From Paguma larvata (lineage: Eukaryota; Chordata; Mammalia; Carnivora; Viverridae), in the NCBI GenBank assembly GCA_030068075.1, contig CM057827.1, positions 67,718,500 to 67,782,499 on the forward strand: a stretch of DNA of 64,000 nt, written 5' to 3'. Every line of letters starts with the position of its first letter. Within the stretch, counting starts at the first letter, position 1. Of this stretch, positions 24,318-36,881 are shown piece by piece. Made by a program: the position numbers and the translations under genes. The notes beneath the pieces were generated by a model, which was not told the DNA's origin, made no database searches, and saw only the letters and a program-made list of their open reading frames with translations.

Positions 24318-24997
24318 GTTAAGGAAAATAATTGTATTTTTTTAACTAACATTATTTAATATTAAATTATTTAAATATTATGGCTATAATACAAAATTTG
24401 CATAATTAGAAGATATACAAATGATTCTGGAAAATATATGTTTGTATTATACTTCTTTAGGCCATGCTCCTGGAACTTGAGGGTATAGTGTTCTCTGCTC
24501 TGAGGATGTTTCAATGGAATATTAAGCACTGGTATGATAAAATAATGAGATTTAAAATAAAACATACTTTATTCAAATACTGATTTCACCACTTGTGCAT
24601 ATCTTATTATGGCAAATTATTTGTGATAACTAAGCCTGAGTTTTTCCTCTTATAAATAGGAATAATATCTAGTTTGCAGAGGCAGTATTATTAAAGGAGA
24701 CAATTCATAAGAAATAATGAGTACAGTAAAGTATTCATATAGACATTGGATTTCCCTTCAAAAGTACTTCTATGTCTTGGTTCAAAAATCAAACCTTAAA
24801 ATACGACCTTGACCTAAGATACTGAAAGTTGTATTTGACAAAATAAAAAATTGTAGTAACAATATTTAAAGATGCTTTGTTCAAGCCTACTTTACTATAA
24901 AGATGTTAAATATTATACAAAGATGTCCAAATGTGAAAATGAATACACTGAAGCTGATGTATGATAACCTCTATATCATTTTGGAGAACTTTAGATA
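24318..24997. other. spacer, nothing recognised
   Basis: AT-rich sequence with no recognised feature. Confidence 0.4.
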
Positions 24998-25008
24998 TTC
25001 TTTACTTC

Positions 25009-26389
25009 TTAAGTTTTTATTTCAATTCCAGTTAGTTTACATACAGTGTAATATTAGTATCAGGTGTACAATATAGTCATTCAACATTCCCATAAATCAC
25101 CCGGTACTCATCAGAGCAAGTGCACTCTTTTAATCCCCACCCCATCCCCACCTACACTTGCCTTCCCTCTGGTAACTATCAGTTTTATTCTCTTTCGTTA
25201 AGAGTATATTCTTGGTTTGCCTCCCCGTTGTTGTTTTTTTTCCCTTTGCTTGTTTTCTTTTTTAAATTCAACATATAAGTGAAATCATATGGTATGTCTT
25301 TCTTGACTTATTTCACTTAATATTATACTCTCTAGCTCCATCCGTGTAGTTGCAAATAGCAATATTTCATTCTTTTTTATGGCTGAGTGATTGCCCGTTG
25401 TATATATATGCCATTTCTTCTGTATCCATTCATCAGTCGATGGGCACTTGGGGTGTTTCCATAATTTGGCTATTGTAGATAATGCTGCAATAAACATACG
25501 GGTGCATGTATCCCTTTCAATTAGTGTTTTGTTTTGTTTTGTTTTTATCCTTCGGGTAAATACCTACTAGTTCAATTGCTGGATCATAGGGTAGTTCTAT
25601 TTTCAACATTTTGAGAAACCTCCCTATTTTCCACTGACTGCACCAAATTGCATTCCCAACAACAATGTAACAGGGTTCCCCTTTCTTCTCGCCAACACTT
25701 GTTATTTCTTGTGTTGTTGATTTTAGCCATTCTGACAGGTCTGACGTGACAGTTCACTGTAGTGTCGATTTGCATTGCTCTGAGGAAGAGTGATGTTTGA
25801 GCATCCTTTCATGTGTCTGTTGGCCATCTGGATGTCTTCTTTAGAGAAATGCCTATTCATGTCTTCTGCCCATTTTTAATTGGATTTTCTGTTTTTCGGG
25901 TGTTGAGTTGTATCAGTTTTCTGTATGTTTTAGATACTAACCCTTTATCAGATATGCCATTTACAAATATCTTCCCCAATTCAGTAAGGTGTCTTTTAGT
26001 TTTGTTGACTGTTTACTTTGCTGGGCAGAAGTTTTTTTTTGTTTGTTTGTTTTTGTTTTTATTTTGATATAGCCCCAAGTTTATTTTTGCTTTTGTTTCT
26101 CTTGCCTCAGGAAACATAGCTAGAAAAATGTTGCTATGGCTGATGTCAGAGAGATTGATTCTCTCTTTAAGAATTTTATGGTTTCAGGACTCACAGTGAA
26201 GTTAATTCATTTTGAGTTTATTTTTGTTAATGGTGAAAGGAAGTGGACCAGTTTCATTCTTTTGCATGTTGCTGTGCAGTTTTCCCAACACCATTTGTTG
26301 AAGAGCCTGTCTTTTTCCCATTAGATATTCTTTCATGCTTTTTTGAAGATTAATTGACCATACAGTTGAGGTGGGTTGAAGGTTCAGAA
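25009..26389 (-). mobile_element. L1 3' part, minus strand, with TSD
   Basis: About 1.38 kb of L1 read on the minus strand: an ORF2 C-terminal half with several frameshifts, then the 3' UTR ending near 25009. The duplication ATTCTTTACTT is at 24998-25008 and 26390-26400. Minus-strand frames at 25285-25497 and 25584-25775 and plus-strand shadows are pieces of this broken ORF2 region. It is the same family as the plus-strand copy at 28845-30125. Confidence 0.9.
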
Positions 26390-26400
26390 ATTCTTTACTT

Positions 26401-26739
26401 TTAATTTTTATTCATATATGTATATATACAGATATGTATATACATATACGTATATAATTTTTATATAAATATACACACACACAAATATACATTTAACATA
26501 TATTAAAAGAAAGTTTGGAAGTCACGATAATAAATTATCTATTTTATTATATTCAGCTATTTACTAATAATAAATATAAAGATTAGAATGGCTGACATTG
26601 ATTAATTACTGAGTTAGTATCTGGAAAGCCCTTAGAAGAGTTACTGATATCTAGTGATCAATGAATGTTATTAGCAGTAGTACTATTACGTATCAGTCAC
26701 CATGCTGAGCAATTTACTATTACCAATTTACTAATACCA
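26401..26739. other. AT-rich spacer with imperfect (TA)n
   Basis: 26405-26490 is alternating TA/CA-rich sequence with partial palindromes such as 'gtatatacatatac'. The rest was not recognised. Confidence 0.5.
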
Positions 26740-26925
26740 CAAAATGCATTATTTCATTTGATTCTGTCACTATCCCTATGAGATAAGTCCTATTATTATC
26801 TACATTTTACAGGTGAGGATCTTGGAGCTCAGACAGGCAAACTCACTAGTAAATGAAAGAGCCATATTCAAAACAAGGTGTTTTCAACTTTCGAGTCCAA
26901 ACTCTTAACAGCCATGCTGTAATTC
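26740..26925 (-). mobile_element. MIR, antisense
   Basis: Antisense MIR: 'tattattatctacattttac', then 'aggtgaggatcttggagctc' and 'actcactagtaaatgaaaga', and a final 'aactcttaacagccatgctg', matching the expected antisense order and length. Confidence 0.8.
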
Positions 26926-27000
26926 CTCTCCCACACTTTATCATTGGTGGGGACAGTGTCGGGAAACATTCCTTCATTTGGTTTCAAGCCATTTCAACTT

Positions 27001-27336
27001 TTTTTTTAATGTGTATTTATTTAAGAGACACAGTGTACACAAAAGGGGGAGGGACAGAGAGAGAGAGAGAGAAAGAGAAGCAAAAGCAAGCTCTGATGCT
27101 CAACCAACTGAGCTATCAAGGCATCCCAAATAGTAAAAAAAAAATATATATATATTATTTTAGAGAGAAACAGAGAGAGTGAGCAGGGAAGAAGGGGAGA
27201 GGAAAAGAGAGAGAGAACTTCAAGCAGCTCTACACTCAGTGCAAAGCCCGACATGGGGCTCCATCCCATAACCCTGGGATCATGACCCAAGTCAAAATAG
27301 TCAGACACTCAACCAACTGAGCCACACAGGCACCCC
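27001..27336 (-). mobile_element. two minus-strand CAN-SINE units inside one TSD
   Basis: A full-length unit (about 27129-27336) and an internally deleted unit (about 27001-27128) lie in the same orientation, joined by the T/TA-rich tail of the first. The whole array is flanked by the 15-bp duplication AAGCCATTTCAACTT at 26986-27000 and 27337-27351. I see no clear separate TSD around either unit. It is either a dimeric insertion or a SINE inserted into another SINE's tail with its inner TSD lost in the A-rich sequence. Confidence 0.9.
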
Positions 27337-27351
27337 AAGCCATTTCAACTT

Positions 27352-28840
27352 CCGTTCATGTTTCTTCCCTCTCACTTCACTTAGTCAGTGACTGTTTTTA
27401 TTCCAAAAGGTCCAAGATTTCCAGAATATATTAAATAGGACCAGCATAAACAAAGGGGACCCTGCACCTGTTTCTCCTTTCCTTTCTATTCTCTTTTACT
27501 TTAAATTTAAAAGAAGTGTGTATTTCTGGAAGATATATGATTATGTTTGCAAGTAGAATCAAGAAATCTAATTGCCTTTACTTATCAAAATGGTGTGACT
27601 CTGATTAGAAAGAAAGACAAGGATCAAACATTGAAAAAGATGGCTATTACAGAATCGCACCTCTGAAGAAACAACACAGAGAAGTAATGACTTGTACTAT
27701 TTTCCTAGTTCCCAATCCAATATGCTTTCTACCGTAATAAAGTGCTTAATGTATCTGAATATTTAAATGTATAGATCAAATATGTTTTCTGAGTCCCATG
27801 TTTCTAAAAAATTATTTGCAAAACGTTTAATTATTGTTTGTAAAACCAATATGCTGCCGTGAGTTCTGAACTCTGACTACCATTTTTTTCAGTCTTTGTT
27901 CCTATTTTTTTTTCTTTTTTTTTCCTGGTTATTCATACTGTCTGTTTTACTTCACTATGCATAAACCTTTCTGAATCTCAAAGTGAAAGAGCATAAAACT
28001 GATTCCCTGAAACTTAGTTGAGAAGACATTAATGAAAAATGGATGTACATTTAATATAAATTGTCACTACTCACCCTAAATCCTCTCTGGCAGATTCCCA
28101 TGAGGAAGCTGTCATGCCATGTTTATACATATTTTTGTTTAATCTACTCACCTAACCTTTAGAGAAGTTAATTAAGCACTTCAAAAATAATAGCATATAC
28201 TTCATAGAAATTGAATTTTCCATTAAAAGTTACCAAAACAAATGGATAAGAGCTTGCATAGTTGTAAAGAAAGACAAAGTGAAGATGTCAGCTAAAGGAA
28301 GATTAAAGATGGAAAGAAAATTACTGTGTCATCAAAAAGATAATGAAGTTTAAAAGAAATAAAAAAGATGAGACATTTTGTAGGACATAAAAAACAGTTT
28401 GTCTAGAGCCAATAAAAAAAGAAACTTTGGTGAAGGAAATGTCACTAATTAGATATTGTTAAAGCTGAAATGAACATTTTATATTATGCTTTTATAGACT
28501 AACAAATAAAAAAAAGCTACTTAAACAAGCAATATCTGGTTTTTCCACAGACCAGAGTACAGATTGTATGACATTATCTCTACAAGAATACAACCTAATC
28601 ATGTGGTGCTATGACACCATGAGGCAATGTGAAAATGTATTTTGGAAAAAACCTTGAACTTGTGTGCTACATACAGATGGAAGCAAATGCACTTTTGAAT
28701 CCCTGAAAAGGAGGAAAAGGCAGCAGTAAGGATATATACCTTTGAAATCAATCTATAAAGAAACAAACCAAAAAACAATTCTATCCAACCATTATAGCCC
28801 AAGATTAGTCTCATTATTAGCAGAAGTTAAAAATTATAAT
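27352..28840. other. spacer, nothing recognised
   Basis: AT-rich sequence between the SINE pair and the plus-strand L1. No gene or repeat family was recognised. Poly-T-rich patches occur near 27900-27925. Confidence 0.4.
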
Positions 28841-28844
28841 TGTC

Positions 28845-30125
28845 ACTTAGAAATAAACCTACAATTCTACGGTCAATTAGTCTTCGACAAAGAAAGAATG
28901 AATATACAATGGGAAAACTCTACAACAAATGGTGTTGGGAAAACTGAACAGCAACATGCAAAAGAATGAAACTTCCTTTCACCATTAACAAAAATAAACT
29001 CAAAATAGATTAAAGACCAAAATGTGAGTCCATAAAAATTCTTGAAGAGAGCACAGGAAACAATCTCTCTGACATCAGCCATAGCAACATTTTTCTAGCT
29101 ATGTTTCCTGAGGCAAGAGAAACAAACGTAAAAATAAACTTGGGCTATATCAAAATAAAATTAAAAAAAAAAAAAAAAAAAAAAACTTCTGCCCAGCAAA
29201 GGAAACAGTCAACAAAACTAAAAGACACCTCACTGAATTGGAGAAGATATCTGTAAACGGCATATCTGATAAAGGGTTAGTATCCTAAACATACAGAGAA
29301 CTGATACAACTCGACACCCAAAAAACAGAAAATCCAATTAAAAATGGGCAGAAGACATGAATAGGCATTTCTCTAAAGAAGACATCCAGATGGCCACCAG
29401 ACACATGAAAGGATGCTCAACATCACTCTTCCTCAGAGCAATGCAAATCGACACTACAGTGAACTGTCACGTCAGACCTGTCAGAATGGCTAAAATCAAC
29501 AACACAAGAAACAAGTGTTGGCAAGGATGTGGAGAAAGGGGAACCCTGTTACATTGTTGTTGGGAATGCAAATTGTGCAGTCACTGTGGAAAACAGTATG
29601 GAGGTTACTCATAACATTGAAAATAAAACTACCCTATGATTCAGGAATCACACTACTGGATATTTACCCCCCCCCAAAAAAAAATACAAAAACACTAATT
29701 CAAAGGGATACATGCACCCATGTTTATTGTAGCATTATTTACAATAGTCAAATTATGGAAACAGCCCAAGTGTCCCTGAATAGATGAATGGATACAAAAG
29801 GAGTGGTATATGTACACATTGGGATATTACTCACCTACAACAAAGAATGAAATATTGCCATCTGCAATGACTTGGATAGAACTAAAGAGTATTATGTTAA
29901 GCGAAATAAGTCAGTCAGAGACAGACAAACACCATGTGAATTCACTCATACGTGGAATTAAAAATGTAAGAAATGACCAAAGGAAAAAAGGAGACAGACA
30001 AACCAAGAAACAGACTATAGAGAACAAACTGATAGTTACCAGAGAAAGGTGAGTGGAGAGACAAGGGAAACAGGGGATGGAGATTAAAGAGTGCACTTAT
30101 CATGATGGAAAAAATAAAATGATAA
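28845..30125 (+). mobile_element. L1 3' part, plus strand
   Basis: About 1.28 kb of L1 ending in 3' UTR sequence. ORF2 C-terminal sequence is readable in pieces, for example '[20 protein letters not shown]' in the frame at 29357-29614. It is broken by frameshifts, an A23 run near 29161-29184 and a C9/A9 run near 29667-29685. It matches 25009-26389 in reverse orientation over most of its length. I could not define a TSD. Confidence 0.9.
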
Positions 30126-30189
30126 AAATATGATAACTGTCATAACTATATCACCTTGTGTTTTCAAAATATAATCTTATACTCTAAGA

Positions 30190-30745
30190 CAGTGTAATAA
30201 CAAGTAATGATGAGATGTCATTACTCATAATAAGATTGACAAAGGCAAAAATATTACCAATGCCAAATGCAGGCAAGGATATGGGGAAACAGAGTTGCTG
30301 GTAGTATAAAACATGAACGTCTTTGTAGAGAACAAATGACAGTAGGAGTGAAATGTTAAACATATATATCCCTTGATACAACAACCCTAGTCTTAGGAGT
30401 TCATTCTAAATAGAGAACACAATTAGGATGTAAAGATATATTCATAGTAGTGCTGCTTGCAATAGCAAAAAAAACAAACAAAAACCAAAAAAAAAAATAT
30501 GAACCTAAAATGTTTCATTAGTGAGCTATAGTTCATGAAATAGGATGATCAGTATCCCTTAATGGTGGAGATGCCTTATTCATTGACATGTCTCTAGGAG
30601 ATATTTTTAAGAAAAATAAAATTTATATATTTATCATATGATTGTATATACATATATATTTGCAAATGTGTGTGAAATTTTTCTTTCTTCTTTTATTATA
30701 CCTTTTTATGCTATTTGCATTTTATACAATAAGCACATATTTACT
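30190..30745 (+). mobile_element. old L1M/HAL1-type 3' fragment
   Basis: Diverged L1 sequence: 'gcaggcaaggatatggggaa', then 'tcatagtagtgctgcttgca' (L1 'agcaatattcataatag'-type segment) and an end rich in 'aaaatttatatatttatc'. It starts soon after the younger L1 tail and is a separate, older insertion. Confidence 0.6.
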
Positions 30746-31899
30746 TTTATAAAAAGATAATGTAAAAAATAAAGAGTAATAAGATATTGTATTGTATACA
30801 TGGAATCAAGAGGCAGAGATGGAATGACCTGTTCCAAGTCTCACAGTTAGTTAGCCACAGAACTAGTACTAAGTCTCGGGTTATCCTGCTACCTCAACCC
30901 ATATCCAAGCAATGATAAAAAGGCTTGGGTTTGTCCCCCATTAACATGCATTAATATACAAGATTACAACGAGTTATAGCACTCTTGCATTTGATAACAG
31001 CTAAGGAAAAAAGTCAAAAAAGAGGGTAAAATAAGCATAACATAAATCCTAGAGATTGTCATAAAAGATTTACCCAACTTTTCATTTTTTTAATACGATG
31101 AGTACAGAAGAGATCACTCTTTGTGCCTATTACGCTAGCAAAACCTCACACTGCTGACAGCCAGCAGAAAAACCTCAAATAATGTAATATATAATTTTTC
31201 AATAAGAAGAAAAACATAAAACACAAGAATTTATCATTTGTTTCTGGAACTTCTCAATTTAAAGATTAAGAAACTGATGCTGAAGCCTGATTTGTTCAAG
31301 CTCCCAATAAAATAGAGTACCTTGTAAAATTAGAGTTATAATTGAAATGGCATTCAAAGGAGTATAGAACACATTACAGCTACCAATTGTGCATCTCATT
31401 CAAATATAAACATTTATTAAGCACCTGAAGCTGGAATTTCAGCCTGATAATGTTTACTGGTGTTACTTTTTCTTTTGTAGACGGTCCCTTTTTAATCTTT
31501 ATATATTCTCTGACTCCATATCAGCATCCCAAAACACAAATGATCTCTATGCCTGCAGGAAAACCACTCTAAATTCCAAATGCAGAGACTTAATTTAAAA
31601 AAAAAAAAGTATATTAATGTCATATTCCCTCTAAGACTTTTTACCTGTGAGAATTTAGATGATCATAGCATACAAACAAAATAATACCACGATACACATA
31701 TTAACAAAGTTGAAATTTATAATTAAGTAAAACGAAATTGAATTAAACAATATTAAATAAAATACTACTAATACTACCAGATATTTAGGCATAATTGGGG
31801 CAAGAGGGGTGCTAAAAGTAAATTTCAGTTTTGCTTTGCTGATGGCTCAGCTACCTTAATCTTGCCCAGATGTCACAGGATTTAACTCTGTAATCTAAA
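30746..31899. other. spacer with probable MIR fragments
   Basis: 30810-30905 resembles antisense MIR ('ccaagtctcacagttagtta', 'cacagaactagtactaagtc'). 31262-31350 is a weaker MIR-like fragment ('taagaaactgatgctgaagc'). The remainder is AT-rich and unassigned. Confidence 0.5.
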
Positions 31900-32090
31900 T
31901 GGGGCAACTGGGTGGCTCCGTCAGTTAACCTTCAGACTCTTGGTTTCAGCTCAAGTCATGACAGTTCGTGAGTTTGAGCCCAGTTTAAGCCTGAGATTCT
32001 CTCTCTCCCTCTCTCTTTCTCTGCCCTTCCCCGGCTCATGCTTGCTCACTCTCTCTCTCAAAATAAATATATAAACTTAAAAAAAAATAA
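31900..32090 (+). mobile_element. CAN-SINE
   Basis: Plus-strand carnivore SINE with head 'ggggcaactgggtggctccg', a shortened middle, a CT-rich 3' part and an A-rich tail. 'taaatggg' at both ends (near 31896 and 32091) may be a short target-site duplication that overlaps the first head bases. Confidence 0.9.
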
Positions 32091-32410
32091 TAAATGGGCT
32101 CAATGAGAGCTGGCTGCCAGTACAAGAGTTTTCTCCGCTGGGGTTATACCTCATTTGGACATATAGTCCAGGGAATCAGAAAGTCAAGCCAATGTTCACC
32201 TCGTTAGTCACAGGATGACCTGTAGGGGGGTTGAGAAATGAAATAAATCATCCATGGCTCATCCAGTAGAGGAGATTTAAAAGTACTTCACAACCTACAC
32301 AGATTCATACACCAGGGAACACCTGCGGCTTGATTTCCAGATCAAGATCTTCTAGATCTCTCTAGAAGGCAGCACTAGGTATTCCTTAATGTGACAAAAC
32401 CTCTTGGATC

Positions 32411-32790
32411 ACGTCTTAGCTCAGGCTGCTATAAACAAAAACATCATAGACTGAGTTGTTTAAACAACACGTACTTATTTCTTACATTTCTAGAGGCTGG
32501 TAAGTCCAAGATCAAGGTACAAGCAGGTGCATTTTCTGGTGAGAGACATGTTCCTGGTTTGCAGACAGTTGTCTTTTCACTGTGTCCTCACATGGCAGAG
32601 ACGGAGTTCTGGTCTCTTCCTCTTCTTATAAAGACACTGATCCCTTCACAAGAGCCCTACACTCATGACCACATCAGGATCTAATAACCTCCCAAAGGCA
32701 CCCCCTCTAAATATCATCACACTGGGGACTGGGCTTCAACATACAAATTTGGGGGCCAAGGGAAGGACATAAACATTCAGTCTGTAATAG
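32411..32790 (-). mobile_element. MLT1-type MaLR LTR, antisense
   Basis: Antisense MLT1 with nearly all landmarks: 'cttagctcaggctgctataa', 'tttctagaggctggtaagtc', 'actgtgtcctcacatggcag', 'cttcttataaagacactgat', 'cccaaaggcaccccctctaa' and the end 'cattcagtctgtaata'. Confidence 0.9.
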
Positions 32791-33611
32791 ATCACAAGTG
32801 CACTCTATATTGGATATTTCATACTGACCAGAACGGTTTCCTGGGATACAAAACATTTTTGGACTGGGGAGAAATTGGAAAGGAAAGCAGAAGTGCTCAC
32901 TCCCTCAGGCCTGGGAGAACTAACAAGGCTATCAGTGCTCACTTCCAAAGCAAATGTTACCTATTGATGACAACATCACAGTATAATTCAAGGAACAACA
33001 AGAAAGCTTCCCAACTATAACTTTTTCCCCTCACTAATTCACAAGTAATCATGAGATTGAAAGTAAACATTCCGGGAAAGGATAAGGGGGGTGATGTGAG
33101 GCTGATTATCAAACATTTCAACTTAGGTTAATTGTGTTTACTCAGATTTCTTCCTGAGAGTTAAACTTCATGGAGAGATTTGTGATGAAAGGGACAGAAG
33201 AAAGGAAAGGTGGTTTTGGATTGGCAGCACAGACAAAGGAGAGCATACATACAGGGCACTGGGCAGCTGATGACAACAGGAAAGCACGTGTGTGAAGAGA
33301 ACTGCAGGTGACCAGAAGGAAATAGAAAAGGAAGAAAAAAATCTAGAAGGAAGAATGTGAAGTTTCAGATTCTGTTGATTCGCCTAGCCCTCTCTCTACA
33401 TTAAGCGAAGCACAGCACTCACTGAACACTTGTGAAGAATCCGGCACCCAGAAACCTTGAGGTCCACTGTGGTGAAAGAAAACCAGGAGTAGAAAAACAA
33501 GGGGAAACTGGACTGGGAATTAGAAGACCTCAATTTAACCTGGTGATTCTGGGAGGTGCCTTCCCTGGGGCTTTCTCTGGGGCCTTGTTTTCAAGCTGCA
33601 CTCTCTCAGGA
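32791..33611. other. spacer, nothing recognised
   Basis: Mixed-composition sequence with short open frames and no recognised gene or repeat. Confidence 0.4.
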
Positions 33612-33828
33612 AAGGTTTCTCAATCTGGGAACGATTTACATTTTTAACCACATAATTGTTTGTTATGGGGGGCTGTTCTGTGCTTTGTAGGATATTTAGA
33701 AGCATCCCCGGATTTTCCCCACTAGATATAGTAGTATTCCTCCAGTTAGAACAACCAAAACTGTTTCCAAATGCTGCCAAATGTCCTGTAAAAAACAAAA
33801 CCTCTCCCAGTTGAAAACCACTGCCCTG
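33612..33828 (-). mobile_element. MER20 (hAT-Charlie non-autonomous element)
   Basis: 'ggtttctcaatctgggaacg', 'ggggggctgttctgtgcttt', 'gtaggatatttagaagcatc', 'ccaaatgtcctgtaaaa' and 'ttgaaaaccactgccct' are in the order of MER20 read antisense. The ends carry the expected inverted repeats. MER20 copies have been reported as regulatory elements in placental mammals, but nothing here shows function. Confidence 0.85.
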
Positions 33829-33889
33829 ATACTCATAATTTTTCCATTCTATAATTGCATGTGTTAAATACGTCAAAGTAACACATAGT

Positions 33890-34115
33890 AAAGCAGTAAA
33901 CAGCATAGCGTCTGGGGTCAGAGCACCTGGGGTGAAATCTCTCTTTACCACTTGGAAATTACTTTTGGCAACTTATTTAACTCATTTGTAAAATGAGAAT
34001 GGTAATAGCTACCTCAGAGTGTTCATTAGGGGATCAATGTATATAAAGTACCAAGAACAGCATCCTTCTCATTACATGCGATTTTATAAGTGCAGTTATT
34101 TTCATTATTATAGCC
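33890..34115 (+). mobile_element. MIR, near full length
   Basis: Contains 'taaacagcatagcgtctggg', 'aaatctctctttaccacttg', 'gcaacttatttaactcattt', 'gtaaaatgagaatggtaata' and 'gctacctcagag', the MIR landmarks in order. Confidence 0.9.
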
Positions 34116-34249
34116 CTAATTCTTCACCTGGAACATTGGGCTGGTTCTGTGATGTCACATAGAGGACTCTTTTGACTTGCTTCCCCAGGTTACTCTACAT
34201 ATCAAATCTGAGCACAAAAAGGTAATATGCGACGCTACCTTTTGGGAGG

Positions 34250-34395
34250 AAATGGTGACTAGATTGAAAGCACCATGAGAAGAGGAACAGATTTATGTAT
34301 TCAGCTCTGTATCTTTAAGCCCCCAGCGTAAGATCTGGTACATAATTGTCATTCAGGACACAGGTGCTAATGGGTAGACCAACTGATAGAAGAAT
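34250..34395 (+). mobile_element. L2 3' end fragment
   Basis: 'gactagattgaaagcaccat', then 'gagaagaggaacagatttat', 'ctgtatctttaagcccccag' and 'tctggtacataattg' follow the order of the L2 3' end. The final tandem tail is not preserved. Confidence 0.7.
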
Positions 34396-36450
34396 GATAC
34401 AGAATACTGATAATTTCAAGTGTATTGCTTGAGATTCCAAAAAGCCAGAAGTGGGTAAAGACTTATTTATATCTGATAGTACCCTTTATCCAGAAGATAA
34501 AGATAAAATATGTCAAAATATCATATCCATGAGCTTGAGAATTTTACAGAATAGCATTACTCATACCAGAAGTAGTTATGAAAACAAGTAACTCTTTAAC
34601 CATATTTCTTGCAACACTGAGGAATCAATAAAAAGAATACAATATTAATTTGTCTGCATCTGCAGCTTGTGTCCCACTCTCCACTAAAGACAGTGGATGC
34701 TTAAATTCCAGCAGAGCTGTTCAAACCCAGCCGCCCCCCCAACCTGCTCTCTTCCTCTTTTGCGCTCTCCCTCTTGCTCTTGCTCTCTGTCCTTGCCAAA
34801 CAGCTTCACAAAGGAAAATGGAAAAACTGAGAGAAGAAACTTGTGAAATATAATTCTCCCAGCAATAAGGATTTTTATTGTCAATCTAAAAACAGCTGAC
34901 ATTGCCTGAAAGTAGAACCATAAAAATAAAATACAGCACACATCCTCCATTTGCCTACACTTGAAGGAAATGAGAAGTTCTCACAATTGTTGTGGCAGCT
35001 AATGTTAGCACATTCGGTAGTTTGCAACAAAGGAAAAAAAAAGGGGTGGGAGGGAGAACTCCTGAGCTTTAGATACCTCCTTGCTTTTCAAACTGAAACA
35101 GCTTAATTTAAGAAGCTATATATTGAAAATATACCTTCATGATGAAAATGTAGTTCAGCTTAATAGTTCTTACTTGACAATCATTACCTGCTAGTTATAG
35201 GTCCAGAGAAGTCACTCTTGCACTAAGATTGAAGTCATTTCCTTTTCTACCTTCAAAATTAAAACTCTTCAGAGCCAAACTTTTTGACTCCCTATTGGTT
35301 TCCCCAAGTATTCTAAACCTTCACCACTCTTACCAGTGACGAATATTTTCTTCTTAGTTCCCTGAAAAAATATAATCAACTAGACATTAAGTGCCTCCAT
35401 GTCCTTCTTAGAAATGCATCTGTATTTTGGATCTTCCCAGATAAATCCTTAAATCCTTCTCAGGGTCAGTGATTCATTAAGTCTTCTCTTTCCTGCCCAA
35501 ACCTATATCCTCTCCTTCTCAATGGACTGTCTTTCTCAGAATCCAAAGCTGCTCAAATCTTTCTAACCATAAAAAACTTTTTTTCCCCTGAATGTCCTTC
35601 CAGCTTCTCTCTGGCTATTACTCTATCTATGCATCTTTACAGCATTAAAATCTTAAAAGACAAGTATGTGCTCTTTGTCAAGCCTCATTTCCAACATGGT
35701 TCTACCTATTCTAACATAGCCTCCGACCTCATTCACTAATGTTAATTCTTGGGAAGGTCAACAACAATACCACATTTCCAAAATCTGTATTCCTCATGTG
35801 ACAATCCGAAACAATTAACTGATGAGTATTATTAGGCTTTCCTCCTCCCCAACCAAAGTTTTTTTGGTTTTGACTCCTCTGTTTCTCTTACCTTTCCTCC
35901 AAAGAAGGTTCTTTCTGGTCAGATGGGTTTCTTTGGGATTTTACGATGGAGAATCAGGAATAAAGAGGTAGGAGTATAGAATAAAAGGAGAAGAGCTAAA
36001 CATAGTGGAGAAAATTTGGGAGAACTTTTTTTAAAGGGTGCCGCAAGAGCAGTTATACTAAGAGAAACAGAAAGTGAGAAAGAATGAGGTTATAAATTTT
36101 CCTCATAACATTACACAAAAAAAGGGAAAACTATGTTGTTTTGAAATTACCTTCCTTACTGCTCATGTTCTTTTTATTATGACATTTCTCAGAGAGTGGA
36201 CAATTGCTACACTTAGCTTACCTGACTTCTTGTCATTTGACATGGCTAATTAAACCTATTTGAAAGTCTCTATTTTCTTTACTCCTACCACTTTTCTTTG
36301 ACCGCATTTTATATCTCTAGAATCCTTGTTAATATCATGCATGAACTTCTCTCTCTTCTTTCCCATCCAAAAAAGTCCATGACTGGAGACTGACTTCAAT
36401 TCTTTCCCCTCTCCACCAAAGTCATCCCTACCTTGCAATGAGAATATACT
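34396..36450. other. spacer, nothing assigned
   Basis: About 2 kb without a recognised gene. A short CT-rich stretch lies at 34740-34800. 35400-35800 is pyrimidine-rich and might be an old repeat fragment that I cannot name. Confidence 0.4.
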
Positions 36451-36881
36451 TGTTATGGGCTCAACTGTGTGCTCACAAAATTCATATAAGGCCCTAACCC
36501 TCAGTACCTGAGAGTGTGAATATATTTGGAGATAAGGCCTTTAAAGAAATGATTAAGTTATGATGATGTCATCAGTAGGGGGCGGGGGTCTTATTCCAAT
36601 GTTACTGATGTCATAAGAAGAATAAATTTAGACACATAGAAAGACACCAGGAGAAGGACCATATTAGGACACAGCAAGAAGCACACACAGAAGAAAGACC
36701 ACGTTAGGATACAATAAGGGGGCCATCTGCAAGCCAAAGAGAGAGGTCTTAGAATGAAACCAACCCTGATGACCCCTTGATCTTAAGCTTCTAGACTCCA
36801 AACTGTGAGAAAATAAATTTCTGTTCTTTAAGCCACTCAGTCTATGGTATTTTGTTATAGCAATCCTAATGATATAATACT
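36451..36881 (+). mobile_element. MLT1-type MaLR LTR, plus strand, near full length
   Basis: Begins 'tgttatgggctcaactgtgt' and continues 'aaattcatataaggccctaa', 'ctgagagtgtgaatatattt', 'ccaaactgtgagaaaataaa' and 'ccactcagtctatggtattt' to 'aatgatataata'. The AATAAA polyadenylation signal of the LTR lies near 36812. Confidence 0.92.

Noticed and set aside
33535..33951. Minus-strand 138-codon open frame
   Set aside because: It runs through MER20 and the start of a MIR, so it is a chance frame across repeats.
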